A DNA stretch of 32,000 bases, from assembly GCA_027592745.1 (NCBI GenBank), contig JAQCLG010000027.1:1-32000 (forward strand). Reading direction: 5' to 3'. This DNA is from Pseudomonadota bacterium (GTDB lineage Bacteria; Pseudomonadota; Alphaproteobacteria; SP197). Every line of letters begins with the position of its first letter. Position 1 is the stretch's first letter. Below, in pieces: positions 26,098 to 32,000 of the stretch. The notes under the pieces were generated by a model. It was not told where the DNA came from and did no database searches. It saw only the letters and a program-made list of their open reading frames with translations. A program made the translations under genes and the position numbers.

Positions 26098-27117
26098 ATG
26101 GCAGACAGGGCAGGAGAGGCCACCCTTCAGCGGTTGTGGTCCCGCGGCCGGTCCCTGTTTGGTGTCGAACACGCGATCATGGGCGGCGCGATGACCTGGG
26201 TCAGCGAGCGCAACCTGGTCGCGGCCATCTCCAACGCCGGCGGCTTCGGCGTCCTTGCCTGCGGCGCGATGTCGCCCGAGCAGCTTTCGGCCGAGATCGC
26301 CGCGACCGCCGCGCTCACCGGCCAGCCCTTCGGCGTCAACCTCATCACCATGCACCCGCAGCTCGAGGCCCTGATCGATGTCTGCGGCGACCATGGCGTC
26401 GGCCACATCGTGCTGGCCGGCGGCCTGCCCACGGTCAGGACGGTCGGCCATGCCAAGGCGCGCGGCGCCAGGGTCCTGGGTTTTGCCCCGGCGCTCGCCT
26501 TTGCCCGCAAGCTGGTGCGCATGGGGGCCGATGCCGTGATCATCGAGGGCATGGAGGCCGGCGGCCACATCGGTCCGGTCTCGACCAGCGTGCTCGCCCA
26601 GGAGATCCTGCCGGTGCTGACCGAGGCGCCGGTCTTCGTCGCCGGCGGCATCGGCCGGGGCGATGCCATCGCGGCCTACCTGCGCATGGGCGCCTCGGGT
26701 GTCCAGCTCGGCACGCGTTTCGTCTGCGCCACCGAATCGATCGCCCACGCCAACTTCAAGCAGGCCTTCATCCGGGCCAATGCGCGCGATGCCCAGCCGT
26801 CGGCGCAGCTCGACCCGCGTTTTCCCGTCATTCCCGTGCGCGCGCTGGTCAACCAGGGTACCCAGCGCTTTGCCGACAAGCAGCGCGAGGTCATCGACCG
26901 CCACGATGCCGGCGAACTCGACCAGAAGGCCGCCCAGCTCGAGATCGAGCATTTCTGGGCCGGCGCCCTGCGCCGCGCGGTCAAGGACGGCGATGTCGAA
27001 AGCGGCTCGGTCATGGCCGGCCAGAGCGTGGGCATGGTCGCGGCGATCCAGCCGACCGCCGAGATCATCGGCGAGCTGGTCGCCCAGGCCGCCGCGGCGC
27101 TGGCCCATGAGGGCTGA
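26098..27117 (+). CDS. Nitronate monooxygenase-family FMN protein
   Basis: The 339-residue TIM-barrel flavoprotein has the 2-nitropropane dioxygenase/nitronate monooxygenase pattern: an early AIMGGAMTWVSERNLVAAISNAGGFGVL, IIEGMEAGGHIGPVST, and the FMN phosphate loop VAGGIGRGDAIAAYLRMGASGVQLGTRF. Such enzymes oxidise alkyl nitronates such as propionate 3-nitronate; related members act as FabK enoyl-ACP reductases, and sequence alone does not wholly exclude that. It starts 4 bp after lysC and is almost certainly co-transcribed with it. In many alphaproteobacteria ptsP follows lysC (general knowledge), so this neighbour is less usual. Confidence 0.85.
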   Translation: MADRAGEATLQRLWSRGRSLFGVEHAIMGGAMTWVSERNLVAAISNAGGFGVLACGAMSPEQLSAEIAATAALTGQPFGVNLITMHPQLEALIDVCGDHGVGHIVLAGGLPTVRTVGHAKARGARVLGFAPALAFARKLVRMGADAVIIEGMEAGGHIGPVSTSVLAQEILPVLTEAPVFVAGGIGRGDAIAAYLRMGASGVQLGTRFVCATESIAHANFKQAFIRANARDAQPSAQLDPRFPVIPVRALVNQGTQRFADKQREVIDRHDAGELDQKAAQLEIEHFWAGALRRAVKDGDVESGSVMAGQSVGMVAAIQPTAEIIGELVAQAAAALAHEG

Positions 27118-27168
27118 AGGTCCGATTGCCGCATCCTTCGGCGCGATGATACCCTGACGCCTCAAGCG

Positions 27169-27189
27169 CCCGCACCAGACGGGTGCGGG
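27169..27189. promoter_or_regulatory. Hairpin between the nitronate monooxygenase and rodZ genes
   Basis: CCCGCACC (27169–27176) pairs perfectly with GGTGCGGG (27182–27189) around AGACG. It lies in the 87-bp gap 16 bp before the rodZ start. It has no T-run and so is not a normal intrinsic terminator. It could be an mRNA processing or stability stem, or affect rodZ translation. Confidence 0.35.
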
Positions 27190-27204
27190 GCGGCGGACAG
27201 GACC

Positions 27205-28362
27205 ATGAGCCAGAAAAGCCCGGGCGGCGGTGCTGCCGACAGCACCGTGACGCCCTTCCGCGACGTCAACGCCGATTCCGCGCAGCGGCGCATCGCCGAC
27301 GATCTCCACAACGCCCGCCTGGCGCGCGGCCTGGAGGTCGCCGATGCCGCGCGCACCCTGCGCATCCGGGCGGTTTATCTGGCCGCCCTGGAGGAGGGGC
27401 GTTTCGCCGATCTGCCCGGTCCCACCTATGTCGCGGGTTTCCTGCGCGCCTACGGCCGCTTCCTCGACCTCGACGGCGACGAGCTGGTGCGCCGCTACAA
27501 GGACGAGAGCGGCGGGGTCCTGGTGCACCAGCAGCTCAACTTCCCGGTGCCGGCCTCCGAAGCGCGCCATCCCACCGGCTTCATGATCGCCGCGGCGCTG
27601 ATCGTGGCCGTGGCCGTGGCCGTCGCCTGGTTCGTCGTGCAGGAGCGCGATCTCGAGCTGATCGAACGGGTGCCCGAGGTGCCCGAGGAGATCGTCGAGG
27701 CCGCCGAACAGGCCGAGGCGGCGACCACCGGCCAGGACCTCATGGCTACGGAGGCCGAAAAGGCCCTGGCCGACGATCTGGCGGCCGACATCGCATCGCC
27801 CGAAGCCGCCGAGGACCTGCCCGAGCCTGCGCCGGCCGATGCTGCGGCGACCGGGACTGTCGTGGAGGAGGCGGCGCCGGAGGCCGCGGTCGAGGAGACC
27901 GTCGCCGACGCCGCGGAGGAAACCGCCGCGGTCGACGAGGCCGCTGCAGCCGAGACCGCCCCGGCCGAACCCGAGCCCGAGGCTGCCGCGCAGGAGCCTG
28001 CAGCCGAGACGGCGGCGGAGGACGGCGGTGACATGGCGGCCAGCGAAGCCGAGATCATGGCCGAAAGCGGCTACGTGCCGCGGGTCTACGGACGCACCAA
28101 CACCGATTCCCGGGTCGAGATCCGCGCCGTCGAGGAGACCTGGATCCAGGTCGAGGGGCCCAACAACGAGATCCTGCTGACCCGCGTGCTGCTGCCCGGC
28201 GACATCTACCGCGTGCCCAACCGCGAGGATGTCACGCTCGACACAGGCAATGCCGGGGGGCTGGAGGTGCGCGTCGACGGCGGCCTGATCGCCCCGCTGG
28301 GCGAACCCGGAATTGTCATCCGCAACGTCACCCTGGCGCCCGAGGCCCTGCTTTCGCGCTAG
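27205..28362 (+). CDS. rodZ: RodZ-type cytoskeletal membrane protein (HTH plus DUF4115)
   Basis: The 385-residue protein has an N-terminal cytoplasmic helix-turn-helix of RodZ type (about 25–100: [38 protein letters not shown]…[16 protein letters not shown]) and one membrane helix (about 125–145). A low-complexity Ala/Glu/Pro/Asp periplasmic linker runs from about 150 to 285. The C-terminal DUF4115 beta domain follows (about 290–385: [35 protein letters not shown]). RodZ links MreB filaments to the cell-wall machinery and helps set rod shape. The strongly acidic linker is longer than usual. It lies before ispG, as in many proteobacteria. ATG 27205 follows a GGACAGGA ribosome-binding sequence. 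Confidence 0.9.
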   Translation: MSQKSPGGGAADSTVTPFRDVNADSAQRRIADDLHNARLARGLEVADAARTLRIRAVYLAALEEGRFADLPGPTYVAGFLRAYGRFLDLDGDELVRRYKDESGGVLVHQQLNFPVPASEARHPTGFMIAAALIVAVAVAVAWFVVQERDLELIERVPEVPEEIVEAAEQAEAATTGQDLMATEAEKALADDLAADIASPEAAEDLPEPAPADAAATGTVVEEAAPEAAVEETVADAAEETAAVDEAAAAETAPAEPEPEAAAQEPAAETAAEDGGDMAASEAEIMAESGYVPRVYGRTNTDSRVEIRAVEETWIQVEGPNNEILLTRVLLPGDIYRVPNREDVTLDTGNAGGLEVRVDGGLIAPLGEPGIVIRNVTLAPEALLSR

Positions 28363-28457
28363 TTTTCCGGGCCCGGCGGCCCCATCTCTGCCATGCCTTT
28401 TCCTTTACCCTACCCCAGCCGTGGGCTATTGCTCCGCGGAACCCCGGACCGGCAGCC

Positions 28458-29600
28458 ATGACCGCACAAGCCCTCGATCGTCCGCCCCGCCGCGTCAGCC
28501 GCAAGATCAAGGTCGGCAACGTGGAAGTGGGGGGCGATGCCCCGATCACCGTCCAGTCGATGACGAACACGCTGACCTCCGACGTCCATGCGACGGCGCA
28601 CCAGATCAGCCAGCTCGCCGTCGCCGGGGCCGATATCGTGCGTGTCTCCTGCCCGGACGAGGCCTCGACCGCCGCGTTCAAGTCGCTGGCCTACGAATCC
28701 CCGGTGCCGCTGGTCGCCGACATCCACTTTCACTACCGCCGCGGCATCGAGGCCGCGGTGGCGGGTGCGGCCTGCCTGCGCATCAATCCCGGCAACATCG
28801 GCTCGCCCGACCGGGTGAGGGAGGTCGTGCAGGCGGCCAAGGACCACGGCTGCTCGATGCGCATCGGCGTCAATGCCGGATCGCTGGAAAAGCACCTGCT
28901 GGAGAAACACGGCGGCCCGACGGTGCAGGCCATGGTCGACAGCGCGCTGTTCCATGCCCGCATCCTGGAAGACAACGACTTCCTCGACTTCAAGATCAGC
29001 GTGAAGGCCTCCAACGTGGCGCTCGCCGTGGGCGCCTACCGCGGCCTAGCGGCGGCCTGCGACTATCCCCTGCACCTTGGCATCACCGAGGCCGGCGGCA
29101 TGATCGGCGGCACGGTGAAGTCGGCCGTGGGCTTGGGCATGCTGCTCTGGGAGGGTATCGGCGACACGCTCCGCGTCTCGCTGGCGACCGATCCCGTGGA
29201 GGAGGTCAAGGTCGGCTGGGAGATCCTGAAGTCGCTCGACCTGCGCAGCCGTGGCGTCAACATCATCGCCTGCCCCTCCTGCGCGCGCCAGCAGTTCAAC
29301 GTGCCCGCGACCGTGGGCGAGCTGGAGAAGCGCCTGGCCCATATCGACGTGCCCATTACGGTCTCGATCATCGGCTGCGTCGTCAACGGCCCGGGCGAGG
29401 CCAAGCTCACCGACATCGGCCTGACCGGCGGCGGCAAGGGCGGCCTGCGTGCCGACGGCAAGGGTACCCATCTGGTCTACCTGGCGGGCCAGGCCGATCA
29501 CAAGGTCGAGTCCGCCGACATCGTTGACCACATCGTCGAGCTCGTGGAACGCCGCGCCGCCGAACTGCGCGCCGCCGACACCGCCGCGGCCGCGCAGTAA
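28458..29600 (+). CDS. ispG: (E)-4-hydroxy-3-methylbut-2-enyl-diphosphate synthase IspG (GcpE)
   Basis: The 380-residue enzyme is a full-length bacterial IspG: a TIM barrel ([42 protein letters not shown]) followed by the [4Fe-4S] domain. The cluster ligands are Cys272, Cys275 ([10 protein letters not shown]) and Cys307 ([12 protein letters not shown]), with Glu314 as the fourth ligand. It converts methylerythritol cyclodiphosphate to HMBPP in the non-mevalonate isoprenoid pathway, needing flavodoxin or ferredoxin electrons. It lies 95 bp after rodZ and 16 bp before hisS, all on one strand. It stops with TAA. Confidence 0.97.
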   Translation: MTAQALDRPPRRVSRKIKVGNVEVGGDAPITVQSMTNTLTSDVHATAHQISQLAVAGADIVRVSCPDEASTAAFKSLAYESPVPLVADIHFHYRRGIEAAVAGAACLRINPGNIGSPDRVREVVQAAKDHGCSMRIGVNAGSLEKHLLEKHGGPTVQAMVDSALFHARILEDNDFLDFKISVKASNVALAVGAYRGLAAACDYPLHLGITEAGGMIGGTVKSAVGLGMLLWEGIGDTLRVSLATDPVEEVKVGWEILKSLDLRSRGVNIIACPSCARQQFNVPATVGELEKRLAHIDVPITVSIIGCVVNGPGEAKLTDIGLTGGGKGGLRADGKGTHLVYLAGQADHKVESADIVDHIVELVERRAAELRAADTAAAAQ

Positions 29601-29616
29601 CCTTCGGAGCAGGGCG

Positions 29617-30861
29617 TTGAGCAAGCTGCAACCCATTCGTGGCACGCGCGACCTCCTGCCGGAGGACTGCCGCAGCCACCGCCGCGTCGAGGACGCCAGC
29701 CGGGCGGTCGCCGAACGCTACGGCTATGGCGAGATCCGCACGCCGATCCTGGAGATGACCGGCGTCTTCTCGCGCAGCCTGGGCGATGCCACCGACGTCG
29801 TGACCAAGGAGATGTACAGCTTCACCGACCGTGGCGGCGAGGACGTCACCATGCGCCCGGAGAATACCGCCTCGGTGGCGCGCGCGGTGCTCTCCAACGG
29901 CCTGCTCAACGAGATGCCGCTGAAGCTGCACTACGCCGGGCCGATGTTCCGCTACGAACGCCCGCAGAAGGGCCGCCAGCGCCAGTTCCACCAGATCGGC
30001 GTCGAGCTGTTCGGGGTCCCCGAGCCCGCCGGCGATGTCGAGATCATCGCCATGGCCGCCGACATACTGGAGGAACTCGGCCTGCTCGCCGACACGCGGC
30101 TGGAACTCAACACCCTGGGCGATACGGCCAGCCGCGAAGCCTACCGCGATGCGCTGGTCGCCTTCCTGGAGCAGCACCGCGAGGGCCTGAGCGCCGACAG
30201 CAAGGATCGCCTCGTGCGCAATCCCATGCGCGTGCTCGATTCCAAGGACGAGGGCGACAGGGCCATCGTTGCCGATGCCCCCTCGATCTTCGACCACCTG
30301 ACGCCTGATGCCGCCGCCTTCTTCGACGAGGTGTGCCGCGGGCTCGACGCATTGGGCATCGCCCACACGGTCAATCCCCGCATCGTGCGCGGCCTCGACT
30401 ACTACTGCCACACGGCCTTCGAGTTCATCACGCAGAAGCTCGGCGCCCAGGGCACCGTGATCGGCGGCGGGCGCTACGACGGTCTGATGGAGCAGATGGG
30501 CGGTCCGGCGCTGGCGGGCGTCGGCTGGGCCGGGGGCATCGAACGCCTGGCCATGCTGGCCGGCGAGCTGCCTGAGGTGCCCCGGCCGATCGCCCTGGTG
30601 CCGGTCGGCGAGGCCGCCGAACGGCGCGCCATCGCCCTGGCCCATGCCCTGCGCCGCGCCGGCCTCGGCATCGACCTTGCCTACCGCGGCAACCTGAAGA
30701 AGCGCATGCAGCGCGCCAACAAGGTCCATGCCCGGCTGGCCCTCATCCTCGGCGACGACGAGCTGGCACGCGACATCGTCGCGCTGCGCGATCTCGACAC
30801 AGGCGAGCAGACCGAACTCCCGATCGATAGCGTGAGCGAGAGTCTGCTGGCCCGGCGATAG
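29617..30861 (+). CDS. hisS: Histidyl-tRNA synthetase
   Basis: The 414-residue class II synthetase begins (TTG)SKLQPIRGTRDLLPEDC. TTG at 29617 is chosen because it gives the exact family N-terminus and has GGAG 7 nt upstream; no ATG or GTG is available between it and the preceding gene. Motif 2 is GPMFRYERPQKGRQRQFHQIG, the histidine-specific loops are RGLDYYCHTAFEF and GGGRYDGL, and motif 3 is GWAGGIERL. The C-terminal anticodon-binding domain runs from about 330 to 414. A TTG start may hold expression down. It follows ispG by 16 bp and ends TAG 5 bp before hemA. Confidence 0.96.
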   Translation: MSKLQPIRGTRDLLPEDCRSHRRVEDASRAVAERYGYGEIRTPILEMTGVFSRSLGDATDVVTKEMYSFTDRGGEDVTMRPENTASVARAVLSNGLLNEMPLKLHYAGPMFRYERPQKGRQRQFHQIGVELFGVPEPAGDVEIIAMAADILEELGLLADTRLELNTLGDTASREAYRDALVAFLEQHREGLSADSKDRLVRNPMRVLDSKDEGDRAIVADAPSIFDHLTPDAAAFFDEVCRGLDALGIAHTVNPRIVRGLDYYCHTAFEFITQKLGAQGTVIGGGRYDGLMEQMGGPALAGVGWAGGIERLAMLAGELPEVPRPIALVPVGEAAERRAIALAHALRRAGLGIDLAYRGNLKKRMQRANKVHARLALILGDDELARDIVALRDLDTGEQTELPIDSVSESLLARR

Positions 30862-30866
30862 CGCCG

Positions 30867-32000
30867 ATGGCCGAACCCCGTCACATCGTCGTCGGTGCCA
30901 ACCACCGCTCGGCGCCGCTCGAGCTGCGCGAGCGTCTGTTCGTAGGCCGCGAGGAAACGCCGGCCTTCTACGAGGCGATGCGCCATGCCGGGCTTGCCGA
31001 GGCGTTGCTGCTTTCGACCTGCGACCGGGTCGAGGTCCATGCCGTCTGCGACGATCCCGTGGCGGCCGGTGCGCGGCTGCGCAAGCGCCTGGCATCCCAG
31101 GCGGGCGAGGCCGCCGAGGTGATGGAGTGGCGCGGCTACGCCCTGGTCGACGAAGCCGCGCTGCGCCAGCTCTTTGCCATCGCGGCCTCGCTCGACAGCC
31201 TGGTCGTGGGCGAACCCCAGGTGCTGGGCCAGCTCAAGGAAAGCCATCGCCGCGCCGCCGAGGCGGGCATGATCGGCCCGGTGCTGGAGCGCCGCCTGCA
31301 GGCCGCCTACGGCGCGGCCAAGCGGGTGCGCAACGAGACCGCGATCGGCGAGCGCCCGGTTTCCATCGCCTCCTCGGCGGTCGAGGTCTCGCGCGAACTC
31401 CATGGCGATCTCGGCCGTGTCCACGCCCTGATGCTGGGCGCGGGCGAGGGCGGCGAACTGATCGCCGAGCGGCTCCAGGCCAACGGCCTGGGCAGCCTGG
31501 CGGTTGCCCATCGCAGCCCCGCGCTCGCCCGTTCGGTCGCCGAGCGGCTGGGTGCCAGGCTGTGCCCGCTCGACGATCTCGATGCCCTGCTTGCCGGCGC
31601 CGACATCGTCGTGCTCGCGGTCGGCTCGGGCGCCGCGCTGACGCGCGGCCAGGTCGAACGTGCGCTCAAGGCGCGGCGCCGCAAGCCGATGCTGATCGTC
31701 GATGCCGGGGTGCCGGCCGATGCCGAGGCGGCGATCCACAGGATCGACGATGCCTTTCTCTACGGTCTCGACGACCTCGAACGCATCGCGCTTTCGGGCC
31801 GGGCGCGGCGCGAGGGCCAGGCCGAGGCCGCCTGGGTGATCGTTGACGAGGAACTGGCGCGTTTCGGCCAGGACCGTGCCGAGCGGGGCGCCGTTCCCGC
31901 GCTGGCCGCCCTGCGCGCACGCTTCGAGAAGGCGCGCGCCGAGGTGCTGGCGCACAAGGCCGGGGCCGGGGCCGACGAGGCGACGCGGCGCCTGATCGCC
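30867..32000 (+). CDS. hemA: Glutamyl-tRNA reductase (3' end outside the window)
   Basis: The 378 codons seen are open to the window edge. The N-terminus has HIVVGANHRSAPLELRERL and the catalytic cysteine in LLLSTCDRVEVHAV (STCNR in most members, Asn here Asp). Then come SLVVGEPQVLGQLKESH, the NADPH-binding ALMLGAGEGGELIAERL and the start of the helical dimerisation domain. HemA reduces glutamyl-tRNA to glutamate-1-semialdehyde, the first step of C5-pathway haem synthesis. A C5 enzyme is notable because most alphaproteobacteria make aminolevulinate with the Shemin (ALAS) enzyme. The gene starts 5 bp after hisS, so translation is likely coupled. prfA would be a natural next gene, but this cannot be seen. 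Confidence 0.93.
   Translation, partial: MAEPRHIVVGANHRSAPLELRERLFVGREETPAFYEAMRHAGLAEALLLSTCDRVEVHAVCDDPVAAGARLRKRLASQAGEAAEVMEWRGYALVDEAALRQLFAIAASLDSLVVGEPQVLGQLKESHRRAAEAGMIGPVLERRLQAAYGAAKRVRNETAIGERPVSIASSAVEVSRELHGDLGRVHALMLGAGEGGELIAERLQANGLGSLAVAHRSPALARSVAERLGARLCPLDDLDALLAGADIVVLAVGSGAALTRGQVERALKARRRKPMLIVDAGVPADAEAAIHRIDDAFLYGLDDLERIALSGRARREGQAEAAWVIVDEELARFGQDRAERGAVPALAALRARFEKARAEVLAHKAGAGADEATRRLIA

Overview
The window is a chromosomal segment of a GC-rich (roughly two-thirds G+C by eye) alphaproteobacterium, most likely of the Rhodospirillales or a related order. The clearest evidence is a divergent ubiG/lysC pair followed by a rodZ–ispG–hisS–hemA housekeeping run, long GC-rich antisense open frames, and TGA as the dominant stop codon (16 of 21 complete genes). 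No rRNA, tRNA, CRISPR array, transposase, integrase or phage gene was found. The family-level taxonomy is inference.

Layout. 1–2500: a TauD/TfdA-type Fe(II)/2-oxoglutarate dioxygenase and a divergent LysR regulator. Between them lie a 26-residue Lys/Ala/Pro peptide gene, a LysR-type operator (ATC-N9-GAT), a strong intrinsic terminator and a small palindrome over the dioxygenase ribosome-binding site. 2500–6600: a gamma-glutamyltransferase-family protein divergent from a SAM methyltransferase and a Rieske oxygenase of the quaternary-amine type. Two repeat clusters sit in the convergent gaps. 6605–13421: penicillin-binding protein 1C and a bacterial alpha-2-macroglobulin, the classic envelope-defence pair. 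13792–18309: a GH17–GT2 fusion (NdvB-like beta-glucan synthase), a GMC-type FAD oxidoreductase and a small Tat-exported protein, together a compact envelope glycan/redox operon. 18297–23905 (minus): an orphan hybrid-less sensor histidine kinase, an antiquitin-type aldehyde dehydrogenase and an SLC13-type transporter with internal TrkA-C domains. 24005–32000: ubiG, then lysC, a nitronate monooxygenase-family flavoprotein, rodZ, ispG, hisS (TTG start) and hemA, which runs off the window.

The most striking observation is that three separate membrane-protein genes are each split by exactly one in-frame nonsense codon, with no frameshift and no other decay: TAG in the GH17–GT2 synthase (15439–15441), TAG in the SLC13-type transporter (19455–19457) and TAA in the sensor kinase (23228–23230). 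The essential genes in the window are intact. Early pseudogenisation, assembly or base-call error, programmed read-through and split-protein expression all remain possible. The GH17–GT2 / GMC / Tat-peptide operon, which suggests periplasmic glucan synthesis coupled to oxidation, is the best candidate for an undescribed system.
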